DNA from: an uncultured Subdoligranulum sp.
GTDB lineage: Bacteria > Bacillota > Clostridia > Oscillospirales > Ruminococcaceae
Length of the DNA stretch: 20,004 bases
NCBI GenBank assembly: GCA_904374465.1
Contig: CAJFFY010000044.1
Span: 1-20,004 of the forward strand
Reading direction: 5' to 3'
Shown here in pieces: positions 1 to 7,848 of the stretch. Every line of letters begins with the position of its first letter. Position 1 is the first letter of the stretch. The translations under genes were made by a program, and so were the position numbers. The notes beneath the pieces are model-generated. The model searched no databases. It saw only the letters and a list, made by a program, of their open reading frames with translations, and had not been told where the DNA came from.

Positions 1-1
1 C

Positions 2-229
2 AAGTACAGCAACCCCGAGTTCGACGCCGCCATCGAGGCTTCCAAGGTCGCCGACAAGGCTACCCACTTTGAGCAGCTGCACAAGGCCGAGGACATCCTC
101 ATGGAAGATATGGGCTGCATCCCCGTTGCTTACTACAACGACTTCTGGCTGCAGAGCCCCTCTCTGCAGGGCACCTGGCACAGCCCCTACGGCTACTGGT
201 ACCTGCAGTACGGCTACATCGCTGAGTAA
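2..229 (+). CDS. Peptide ABC transporter substrate-binding protein, C-terminal fragment
   Basis: Only the last 75 codons are in the window, starting in frame at base 2 and ending with TAA at 227-229. The fragment has the closing pattern of family 5 solute-binding proteins (OppA/DppA type): a helix ending in EDILMEDMGCIPVAYYNDF, then LQSPSLQGTWHSPYGYWYLQYGYI. The aromatic-rich WHSPYGYWYLQYGY end matches the region that closes the second lobe of oligopeptide-binding proteins. Members of this family are extracytoplasmic lipoproteins that deliver peptides to an ABC importer. The permease and ATPase genes are not visible and would have to lie upstream, because a strong terminator follows at once. 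The exact ligand cannot be told from this fragment. The start and the signal peptide are outside the window. Confidence 0.85.
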   Translation, partial: KYSNPEFDAAIEASKVADKATHFEQLHKAEDILMEDMGCIPVAYYNDFWLQSPSLQGTWHSPYGYWYLQYGYIAE

Positions 230-243
230 TCAGCCCCGTAGCG

Positions 244-266
244 CGTAACGTGCCGTAACACGTAAC
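244..266. repeat. Three direct CGTAAC hexamers
   Basis: CGTAAC occurs at 244-249, 254-259 and 261-266, between the stop codon of the peptide-binding protein and its terminator. Spacings are 10 and 7 bases. The role is unknown and chance is possible. Confidence 0.4.
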
Positions 267-270
267 AAAA

Positions 271-307
271 CCCCGCTCCGCCGGTTTCCCGGTGGGGCGG
301 GGTTTTT
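271..307 (+). terminator. Intrinsic terminator of the peptide-binding protein gene
   Basis: The arms 271-284 and 289-302 pair over 14 positions, two of them G-U, with a TTTC loop, followed by TTTTT at 303-307. It begins about 40 bases after the stop codon. Confidence 0.93.
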
Positions 308-344
308 GTGTGCCGCAGGGACGTTCCCCGGCCCACAGAAAAAG

Positions 345-376
345 ACCCGGTCGCGTGACCGGGCCTTTTCTTTGGA
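345..376 (-). terminator. Terminator of argF, probably active on both strands
   Basis: CCCGGTC (346-352) and GACCGGG (357-363) form a perfect 7-bp stem with a GCGT loop. Read on the minus strand it is followed by TCTTTTT, suiting the end of argF. On the plus strand CCTTTTCTTT follows, so it can also act as a second stop behind the peptide-binding protein gene. Confidence 0.85.
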
Positions 377-385
377 ATTTCTTCG

Positions 386-409
386 GTTCCTTCTTTGTAA
401 AGAAGGAAC
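386..409 (-). repeat. Perfect palindrome between argF and its terminator
   Basis: GTTCCTTCTTT (386-396) and AAAGAAGGAAC (399-409) are exact inverted arms around a central GT. On the minus strand the order is argF stop, palindrome, a 21-base A-rich spacer containing GAAATTCC, then the GC-rich terminator hairpin. The same order recurs behind the EF-G gene at 18976-19058, where the palindrome has a near-identical core. It looks like a copy of a small interspersed palindromic element or a conserved 3'-end module. Confidence 0.75.
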
Positions 410-429
410 ATTCCCTGCAACGGTGCCTT

Positions 430-1425
430 TTACTCGAACTTGGCGCCCAGCGTGGCGGCCATGACCGCCTTGATGGTGTGCATGCGGTTTTCCGCCTCCC
501 GGAAGACGATGGACTGGGGCCCGCTGAAGACCTCGTCGGTGACTTCCATCTCGGCCCGGCCGAACTTTTCGCCCATCTGCTTGCCGATGGCCGTCTTGTG
601 GTCATGGTAGGCGGGCAGGCAGTGCATGAACACCGCCGTGGGTTTGGCCTTGGCCATCAGGGCGGCGTTCACCTGGTAGGGGGCCAGGGCCTCAATGCGC
701 TGGGCCCAGACTTCCTCCGGCTCACCCATGCTCACCCACACGTCGGTGTACACCACGTCGGCGCCGGACACCGCATCGGTGTTCTCGCTCAGGGTGATGC
801 TGCCGCCGCTCTGGGCTGCCAGGGCCTGGCACCGGGCCACCAGGGCCTTGTCCGGCCAATAGGCCTTGGGAGCACAGGCCACAAAGTTCAGCCCCATCTT
901 GGCGCAGCCGATCATCAGGCTGTTGCCCATGTTGTACCGGGCATCCCCCATGTAGACGAATTTCAGCCCCTTCAGGGTGCCAAACTGCTCCCGCAGGGTC
1001 AGGAAATCCGCCAGGATCTGGGTGGGGTGGAATTCGTTGGTCAGGCCGTTCCACACCGGTACGTCGGCGTATTTGGCCAGTTCCTTGACGATCTCCTGCC
1101 CGAAGCCCCGGTACTCGATGCCCTCAAACATGCCGGACAGCACCTGGGCCGTGTCGGCAATGGATTCCTTCTTGCCGATCTGGCTGCCCGTGGGGTCCAG
1201 GTAGGTGGAACCCATGCCCAGATCGTGGGCGGCGACCTCAAAGGCGCAGCGGGTGCGGGTGGAGGTCTTTTCAAAAATCAACGCCACATTTTTGCCCCGC
1301 AGCACATCGTGGGCGATGCCCGCCTTTTTCTTGGCCTTCAGCTCCGCGGCCAGGTCCAGAAGACCGCCGATTTCCTCCGGCGTATAGTCCAGCAGCGTCA
1401 GAAAATCACGCCCCTGCAAATTCAT
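430..1425 (-). CDS. argF: Ornithine carbamoyltransferase
   Basis: This enzyme joins carbamoyl phosphate and ornithine to give citrulline in arginine synthesis; it is cytosolic and usually a trimer. Visible motifs in order are FEKTSTRTRCAFEVAAHD (the STRTR carbamoyl-phosphate loop), HPTQ in the middle, DVWVSMGE (the SMG ornithine loop) and MHCLPAYHD with the catalytic Cys. The length of 331 residues is normal for the family. The ATG at 1425 is preferred over the one at 1431, because AGGGGG lies 8 bases before it and the protein then begins MNLQGRDFLTLLDY, as usual in the family. It is transcribed alone, away from dinB, from a good sigma-A promoter; arginine-repressor-like palindromes lie in its leader. 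A catabolic role (arcB) cannot be excluded, but no arcA or arcC is adjacent, so synthesis is the better guess. Confidence 0.95.
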   Translation of the reverse strand: MNLQGRDFLTLLDYTPEEIGGLLDLAAELKAKKKAGIAHDVLRGKNVALIFEKTSTRTRCAFEVAAHDLGMGSTYLDPTGSQIGKKESIADTAQVLSGMFEGIEYRGFGQEIVKELAKYADVPVWNGLTNEFHPTQILADFLTLREQFGTLKGLKFVYMGDARYNMGNSLMIGCAKMGLNFVACAPKAYWPDKALVARCQALAAQSGGSITLSENTDAVSGADVVYTDVWVSMGEPEEVWAQRIEALAPYQVNAALMAKAKPTAVFMHCLPAYHDHKTAIGKQMGEKFGRAEMEVTDEVFSGPQSIVFREAENRMHTIKAVMAATLGAKFE

Positions 1426-1438
1426 GGTCATTACCCCC

Positions 1439-1466
1439 TATGCAGTAATTATGCAAATTTATACAT
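1439..1466. promoter_or_regulatory. Candidate ArgR operator in the argF leader
   Basis: The AT-rich stretch between the argF -10 box and start codon reads, on the minus strand, TGTATAAATTTGCA and then TGCATAATTACTGCA. The first agrees with the usual ARG-box pattern TGAATAAAAATTCA at 10 of 14 positions, and both are TGnAT...GCA palindromes in tandem. ArgR is known to bind paired boxes at arginine biosynthetic promoters. The assignment rests on position and resemblance only. Confidence 0.45.
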
Positions 1467-1468
1467 CT

Positions 1469-1497
1469 ATTATCCCACATTTTGCGCCGTTGTGCAA
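1469..1497 (-). promoter_or_regulatory. Sigma-A promoter of argF
   Basis: On the minus strand TTGCAC (1492-1497) and GATAAT (1469-1474) are separated by exactly 17 bases. The -35 box overlaps that of the divergent dinB promoter. Confidence 0.8.
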
Positions 1498-1519
1498 CCC
1501 CTTGGGGGCGTGGTATAAT
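1490..1519 (+). promoter_or_regulatory. Sigma-A promoter of dinB
   Basis: A perfect TATAAT at 1514-1519 is preceded by a weak -35, TTGTGC (1490-1495), with an 18-base spacer. No LexA-type palindrome is visible near it. The -35 shares bases with the opposite argF promoter, so the two polymerases may compete. Confidence 0.65.
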
Positions 1520-1542
1520 ACAGAAAAAAGGAGGGACCGACG

Positions 1543-2790
1543 GTGGAAAAAGTGTATTTTCATGTGGATGTGAACTCGGCGTTCTTGTCCTGGTCGGCCC
1601 TCAAGCTGCTGCGGGACGGGCAGACGCTGGACCTGCGCACCGTGCCCTCCGCCGTGGGCGGCGACGAGGAAAAACGCCACGGGGTGGTACTGGCCAAAAG
1701 CGGCCCCGCCAAAAAATACGGGGTGCACACGGGGGAAAGCCTGTTTGCCGCCCGGCGCAAATGCCCGGAACTCATCGTAACACCGCCGGATTTTGACTGG
1801 TATGTGCAGAACAGCAAGGCCCTCATCGCCATTTTGCAGCAGTACACCCCCGATGTGGAACAGTACAGCATCGACGAGGCCTTCCTGGATATGACCGGCA
1901 CCGAGGCCCTCTTTGGCCCGCCGCTTACGGTGGCCCACACCCTGCGCAACCGGGTGCGGGAGGAGCTGGGCTTTACCGTCAACATCGGGGTGGCCCCCAA
2001 CCGGCTGCTGGCCAAGATGGCCTCCGACTTCGAAAAGCCCGACAAGGTGCATACGCTGTTCCCCGACGAAGTCCCCGCCAAGATGTGGCCGCTGCCGGTG
2101 GGCAATCTCTTCGGGGTGGGGCCCAGCGCCGTCCGGCGGCTCAACCAGTGCGGCATCTACACCATCGGGGACCTGGCCCGCACCGACCGCACGGTGGTGG
2201 TGGGCATCTTCGGCGCCCGGGGGGATACCCTGTGGAACTACGCCAACGGTCGGGAGGCCGACCCCGTGACCAAACAGGCCACCCGGGACAACACCTACGG
2301 CAACAGCGTCACCCTGCCCCGGGACCTGGCCCGGCCCGAGGAGGCCGACGCCACCCTGCTGGCCCTCTGTGACTCGGTGGGGCGGCGGCTGCGCAACGAC
2401 GGCAAAACCGCCCGGGTGATCGCCGTGCAGCTGGTGGACAATGCCTTCCGCCGCCGCAGCCACCAGACCACCCTGCCGGACCCCACCAACTCCACCGACC
2501 GCCTCTACGAGGTGGCGCTGCAGCTGATGCGCCAGATGTGGCCCGGCCGCCCCGTGCGGCTGGTGGGTGTCAGCGCCGAGAAGACCGGCACCGATAATTT
2601 TGAGCAGCTGGACCTGTTTACCGACACCACCCGCCGCCAAAAGCAGGAGGCACTGGACCGCACGGCGGACGCCCTGCGCCGCAAATTCGGCGGTGCGGCG
2701 GTGACCCGTGCCAAACTGCTCACCCCCGACACCCGGGCGCCGGCGGCCCTGTCCGCCGCCAAGGAGCGGGACAGGGAAAAAAAGAAATAA
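1543..2790 (+). CDS. dinB: DNA polymerase IV (Y-family translesion polymerase)
   Basis: This is an error-prone polymerase for bypassing damaged template bases. The 415-residue protein starts at a GTG (1543) with GGAGG 8 bases upstream. The N-terminal palm motif FHVDVNSAFLSW gives metal ligand D9 and the steric-gate F14. YSIDEAFLDMTG holds the catalytic pair D111-E112, and GVAPNRLLAKMASDFEKPD (150-168) is the usual Y-family segment. A helix-hairpin-helix thumb follows (FGVGPSAVRRL, about 190-200), then the little-finger domain. QLDLF at 355-359 is a textbook beta-clamp binding motif. The position before the steric gate is Ala rather than the aromatic seen in E. coli DinB, as in Clostridia-type relatives. 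It ends in a basic tail (KERDREKKK). It is a single-gene unit closed by a terminator shared with the ANTAR gene. Confidence 0.93.
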   Translation: MEKVYFHVDVNSAFLSWSALKLLRDGQTLDLRTVPSAVGGDEEKRHGVVLAKSGPAKKYGVHTGESLFAARRKCPELIVTPPDFDWYVQNSKALIAILQQYTPDVEQYSIDEAFLDMTGTEALFGPPLTVAHTLRNRVREELGFTVNIGVAPNRLLAKMASDFEKPDKVHTLFPDEVPAKMWPLPVGNLFGVGPSAVRRLNQCGIYTIGDLARTDRTVVVGIFGARGDTLWNYANGREADPVTKQATRDNTYGNSVTLPRDLARPEEADATLLALCDSVGRRLRNDGKTARVIAVQLVDNAFRRRSHQTTLPDPTNSTDRLYEVALQLMRQMWPGRPVRLVGVSAEKTGTDNFEQLDLFTDTTRRQKQEALDRTADALRRKFGGAAVTRAKLLTPDTRAPAALSAAKERDREKKK

Positions 2791-2821
2791 AAAGGGCAGA
2801 CCTCCACGGTCTGCCCTTTTT
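2789..2821. terminator. Bidirectional terminator between dinB and the ANTAR gene
   Basis: AAAGGGCAGACC (2791-2802) pairs perfectly with GGTCTGCCCTTT (2808-2819) around TCCAC. It is flanked by A and T runs that serve both strands, and lies between the two convergent stop codons. Confidence 0.95.
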
Positions 2822-2833
2822 GGGGAAGGATTG

Positions 2834-3406
2834 CTATGGTTCTTCCGCCGTTTCCAGAATCTCCTGGGCCACCTCGCCGCGGCTGCGGCGGGTGTCCATG
2901 GCGGTCTTTTCGATCAGCCGGTGGGCCTCGGTCTCGGTCATGCCGCGGTGCTCGATCAGGAAGCATTTGGCACGGTCCACCAGCCGCAGCTGGGCAATCT
3001 TGTCCAGAAGTTTCTGGTTTTCCGCCCGCAACAGGGCCAACCGCTTGTAGTTGCTGGCGGCAATCTGCACCGCCTGCCGGAACTGGGGCGCACTGAAAGG
3101 TTTGCCCAGCACCAGCACGCCGAAGTCTTGCAACTTGCCGGAAATCTGTTCCGCCGTGCCGGTCTTGGCCAGCAGAATGACTCCGGCGTCGGTCTTTTGC
3201 ACGGCGTCGGTGCCCAGCTCATGGCCGAACTCGTCGGGCAGGGGCGTGTTGATGACCACTACCTCAAAGTCCTTGGTGTCCATCTGGCGGCGCGCCTCGC
3301 CGCCGCTGGGCACAATGACAGGGCGGGTGTAGCCCAGCTCGGCAATGTGCCGGGCCAGGTATTCGTTGGCGTTGGTACCCGCCGATACGATCAGTGCCTG
3401 GGCCAT
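2834..3406 (-). CDS. ANTAR-domain regulator with a degenerate receiver domain (likely antiterminator)
   Basis: This 190-residue protein has a receiver-like N-terminal half (about 1-118), a coiled linker (about 119-142) and a C-terminal ANTAR three-helix domain (about 140-188) with LRLVDRAKCFLIEHRGMTE followed by EAHRLIEKTAMDTRRSRGEVA. ANTAR domains bind tandem RNA hairpins and prevent intrinsic termination. The receiver cannot be phosphorylated in the usual way: the phospho-acceptor position after strand 3 is N53 (VVVINTPLP), and the acidic pair after strand 1 is missing (ALIVSAGTN). Control must then come from protein contacts or ligand sensing. It is the last gene of the glnN-glnA unit, 36 bases behind glnA, with its own strong AGGAGAGGAGGGG site. 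In solventogenic clostridia a comparable ANTAR gene (glnR/nitR) sits behind glnA and controls it. The family is certain; the target is inferred. Confidence 0.9.
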   Translation of the reverse strand: MAQALIVSAGTNANEYLARHIAELGYTRPVIVPSGGEARRQMDTKDFEVVVINTPLPDEFGHELGTDAVQKTDAGVILLAKTGTAEQISGKLQDFGVLVLGKPFSAPQFRQAVQIAASNYKRLALLRAENQKLLDKIAQLRLVDRAKCFLIEHRGMTETEAHRLIEKTAMDTRRSRGEVAQEILETAEEP

Positions 3407-3442
3407 GGGCTACCCCTCCTCTCCTGCATATTTATGCGCCAT

Positions 3443-4753
3443 TCAAATGATCAGGAACCCGTTGGACCGTTCCCAGGCGTCCACATCGGTGGCAGACTCA
3501 AAGTCATGGCACAGCCGGGTCTGATACTGGAAGTATTTGTTCATCAGAGCAAGGGGCAGCTCGGCACTGATAAATTCGCTCTGGCCCGCCACCGTAATGG
3601 CCTGGCGCAGGGTGCGGGGCAGACTTTCCAGCCCCACCGCCGCGCTGGGGTGGAACAGGTTGCGGTTCACCGCCTCGGGCAGGGGCAGTTTGTGCTCGAT
3701 GCCGTCCAGGCCGGCGGCCAGGATCAGCCCGATGACCAGGTAGGGGTTGCCGGCAGGATCGGGACCCCGCAGCTCCACCCGGCACAATTCGCCGCTGGCG
3801 CTGGGCAGCCGCACCAGCTGGCTGCGGTTCTGGCGGCTCCAGCTCACATACAGGGGCGCCTCGTTGGCGCCCAGCCGGGCATAGGAGTTGGGCACCGGGT
3901 TGCAGAAGGCCGTCAGCTCCCGGGCGTGGGCCAGGATGCCCGCCACAAAGTGGCCGGCCTCACTGTCCGGCACCAGATCCCCTTCAAAAAGGTTCTTGCC
4001 GTCCCGCACCAGCGAGATGTTCACATGCAGGCCGCTGCCCGGCTGGTCGGCCAGGGGTTTGGGCATAAAGCTGGCAAACAGGCCGTTGCGGGCCGCGATG
4101 GCCTTGACGGTGCTCTTGAAGGTGTTCAGGTTGTCGGCGGAGCGCAGCGCCCCCGTGTACAGGAAGCAGACCTCGTTCTGGCCCGGGCCGCTCTCGTGGT
4201 GGCTGTGCTCAGGGTGCAGGCCCATCTCCTCGATGGCAAAGCAGATCTCCCGGCGGATGTTTTCGCCCTTGTCCAGGGGCGGAATGTCGAAATACCCGCC
4301 CTTGTCCAGGGGAATGTGGGTGGGGTTGCCATTCTCATCGGTCTCAAAGAGATAGAACTCACACTCGCAGCCCACGTTGCAGGTAAGGCCCATGGCCTTG
4401 GCCCGGCCCACCACCGACTGCAGGTAACCCCGGCAGTTGCCCTCAAAGGGCTTGCCGTTGGGCAGGGTGATGTCGCAGTACATCCGGATGACCCGCCCTT
4501 CGGTGGGGCGCCAGGGCAGCACGGTGGCGGTGTCGGGGTCCGGCCAGAGGACCAGGTCACTCTCTTCCACATTCATGAAGCCGGCGATGGAGGAGCCGTC
4601 AAAGCTGATGCCCTGGGCAAAGGCGCGGGGCAGCTCGCTGGCAAACAGCGAGATGTTTTTCTGGTTGCCGAAGATATCGCAGAACGTCAGTTTGGCAAAC
4701 TTGACGTCGTTATCCTCCACAAAGTTCAAAATATCCTGTGCGGTACGTTTCAT
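3443..4753 (-). CDS. glnA: Glutamine synthetase type I (GSI, alpha-like)
   Basis: The enzyme makes glutamine from glutamate, ammonia and ATP, and acts as a dodecamer. The 436 residues carry SFDGSSIAGF (about 50-59, with D52 at the ammonium-site position), metal ligands E130 and E132 in GCECEFYLF, and E187 and E194 in HHESGPGQNE. They also carry FMPKPLADQPGSGLHVN with H243, NSYARLGANEAP, and RVELRGPDPAGNPYL near the end. All catalytic positions look intact. The protein is close to the length of Bacillus GlnA and shorter than adenylylated GSI-beta enzymes; no adenylylation-site motif was found. GGAGG sits 5 bases before the ATG. No convincing promoter is visible in the 149 bases after glnN, so it is probably co-transcribed with glnN through a strong hairpin. 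Having both GSI and GSIII in one operon suggests overlapping or condition-specific roles. Confidence 0.95.
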   Translation of the reverse strand: MKRTAQDILNFVEDNDVKFAKLTFCDIFGNQKNISLFASELPRAFAQGISFDGSSIAGFMNVEESDLVLWPDPDTATVLPWRPTEGRVIRMYCDITLPNGKPFEGNCRGYLQSVVGRAKAMGLTCNVGCECEFYLFETDENGNPTHIPLDKGGYFDIPPLDKGENIRREICFAIEEMGLHPEHSHHESGPGQNEVCFLYTGALRSADNLNTFKSTVKAIAARNGLFASFMPKPLADQPGSGLHVNISLVRDGKNLFEGDLVPDSEAGHFVAGILAHARELTAFCNPVPNSYARLGANEAPLYVSWSRQNRSQLVRLPSASGELCRVELRGPDPAGNPYLVIGLILAAGLDGIEHKLPLPEAVNRNLFHPSAAVGLESLPRTLRQAITVAGQSEFISAELPLALMNKYFQYQTRLCHDFESATDVDAWERSNGFLII

Positions 4754-4770
4754 AAAAGCCTCCGGGAATC

Positions 4771-4796
4771 GGTTTTGCCTTTTTGCCTTTTGCGCC
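4771..4796 (-). repeat. Short A-rich direct repeats before glnA
   Basis: On the minus strand AAAAGGC is followed directly by AAAAAGGC and AAAACC just ahead of the glnA ribosome binding site. No role is known; it may keep the leader single-stranded. Confidence 0.35.
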
Positions 4797-4814
4797 AGGT
4801 CGGCCGCAGATACC

Positions 4815-4848
4815 CGAAAGGCCCACCTTGTTGCGGGCGGGCCTTTCG
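4815..4848 (-). promoter_or_regulatory. Strong intercistronic hairpin between glnN and glnA
   Basis: CGAAAGGCCC (4815-4824) and GGGCCTTTCG (4839-4848) are exact inverted arms. In minus-strand RNA a G-U pair and two more G-C pairs extend the stem to 13 bp with a CGCAACAA loop, whereas the plus strand has an A-C clash there. The structure therefore seems selected in the glnN-glnA transcript. No U-run follows, so it is not a normal intrinsic terminator; it could protect or process the mRNA or bind a regulator. Confidence 0.7.
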
Positions 4849-4902
4849 AGCTGGTGTAAGAAATAGGAAAAGGAGAATGGCGTAAATTGGTGGGGCGGTC
4901 CC

Positions 4903-6993
<2,091 letters not shown>

Positions 6994-7026
6994 ACTTCTT
7001 ACTCCTTACCAAAACTCTATTTACAG

Positions 7027-7059
7027 AAAAAGGCGCTGCGAAAACACATTCGCAGCGCC
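7027..7059 (-). terminator. Leader terminator (attenuator) of glnN
   Basis: On the minus strand GGCGCTGCGAA pairs perfectly with TTCGCAGCGCC (7049-7059 with 7032-7042) around the six-base loop TGTGTT, and TTTTT follows at once. It lies about 11 bases downstream of the expected start site and 33 bases before the glnN ATG, so it would stop RNA polymerase before the gene. No other minus-strand gene ends here, so the natural reading is conditional termination. The loop has G at position 4 but T, not A, at position 1 of the ANTAR hexaloop rule. Confidence 0.85.
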
Positions 7060-7076
7060 CTTGCTGTTATGTTCCC

Positions 7077-7105
7077 ATTATACGGGCTGTGCTGCCAAAA
7101 TGCAA
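7077..7105 (-). promoter_or_regulatory. Sigma-A promoter of the glnN-glnA-ANTAR unit
   Basis: On the minus strand TTGCAT (7100-7105) and a perfect TATAAT (7077-7082) are spaced by exactly 17 bases. Initiation is expected near 7070. Confidence 0.88.
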
Positions 7106-7182
7106 CTGGCGAACTGCTCAAATCCAAAACGATTCCAAACAAAAAACTGGCAATATTGTCCATCGCGCCGGGGCGGTAACTA

Positions 7183-7191
7183 TGGTATACT
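7183..7191 (+). promoter_or_regulatory. Extended -10 promoter of the CYTH gene
   Basis: TGGTATACT gives a TGn element joined to a TATACT -10 box 33 bases before the start codon. No fitting -35 was found at 16-18 bases upstream. Confidence 0.5.
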
Positions 7192-7224
7192 GATAGAATA
7201 CCAAACACGACAGGGGAATACGGG

Positions 7225-7719
7225 ATGGAAATTGAACGCAAATGGATGGTCACCGGCTGGCCCCGGGGCCTGTCCCTGACCGAGGACTACCAGATGGACC
7301 AGGGCTACATCAGCGTGCGGCCCACCGTGCGCATCCGGCGGGAGGCCCTGCAGGGCGGGGCCACGGCGCTGGTGCTCTGCTTCAAAGGGGCGGGCACCCT
7401 CAGCCGGGAGGAGATCGAAACCGAGATCGATGCCGACCTGTTCGCCAAATTGGAACACCTCATCGGCAAGCCGCTGATTCATAAGGAACGCCGGGGCTAC
7501 GCGCTGCCCGACGGGCTGACCCTGGAGGTCAACTGCGTGGACCCCGACCTGCCCACCGCCTTCTGGTATGCCGAGGTGGAGTTTGCCACCGAGGCCCAGG
7601 CCCTGGCCTGGGACCCCGCCGCCGTGGGCCTGGGGGACTACCTGGTCGACGAATGCACCGGAAAACCCGGCGCCAGCATGGGGGAATACTGGCAGCAGAC
7701 CCGCTGCCCGCAATTGTAA
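7225..7719 (+). CDS. CYTH-domain triphosphate tunnel metalloenzyme
   Basis: CYTH proteins are small cytosolic beta-barrels that bind triphosphates with a divalent metal. Known activities include inorganic triphosphatase, thiamine triphosphatase and class IV adenylate cyclase. The ExExK signature is at the very N-terminus (MEIERKW: E2, E4, K6). Later tunnel residues are visible in VRIRRE, LCFKG, REEIETEI and WYAEVEFAT, in the spacing usual for the family. The protein has 164 residues, the normal size of a single-domain member, with no CHAD domain. AGGGGA lies 7-8 bases before the ATG. It is flanked by its own promoter and by that of the next gene, so it seems to be a single-gene unit. The substrate cannot be read from the sequence; an inorganic triphosphatase is the most frequent role in such bacteria. 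Confidence 0.88.
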   Translation: MEIERKWMVTGWPRGLSLTEDYQMDQGYISVRPTVRIRREALQGGATALVLCFKGAGTLSREEIETEIDADLFAKLEHLIGKPLIHKERRGYALPDGLTLEVNCVDPDLPTAFWYAEVEFATEAQALAWDPAAVGLGDYLVDECTGKPGASMGEYWQQTRCPQL

Positions 7720-7735
7720 AATTGTGTCGTCTGCC

Positions 7736-7764
7736 TTTACAAACGGGGGCAAAGCGGCTACAAT
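7736..7764 (+). promoter_or_regulatory. Sigma-A promoter of the first DUF3048 gene
   Basis: TTTACA (7736-7741) and TACAAT (7759-7764) are 17 bases apart. The roughly 75-base leader contains a TGCGTC/GACGCA hairpin (7798-7820), and a GTGAGG ribosome site precedes the ATG. Confidence 0.75.
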
Positions 7765-7848
7765 AAGAACTGACTAGTATAGGGAATCCGCGGTCCGTGC
7801 GTCTCCTGCCGCCGGACGCAGAACAATAAGAAAAGTGAGGAACTGTGA

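Noticed and set aside
1426..1431. Upstream ATG for argF
   Set aside because: It lies only two bases from the AGGGGG ribosome site; the ATG two codons later has proper spacing and the family N-terminus.
1432..1542. LexA/SOS box upstream of dinB
   Set aside because: No CGAAC...GTTCG-like or other convincing SOS palindrome is present.
7027..7105. A canonical tandem hexaloop ANTAR target in the glnN leader
   Set aside because: Only one hairpin fits between the promoter and the U-run, and its loop TGTGTT lacks A at position 1. I could not find a partner hairpin.
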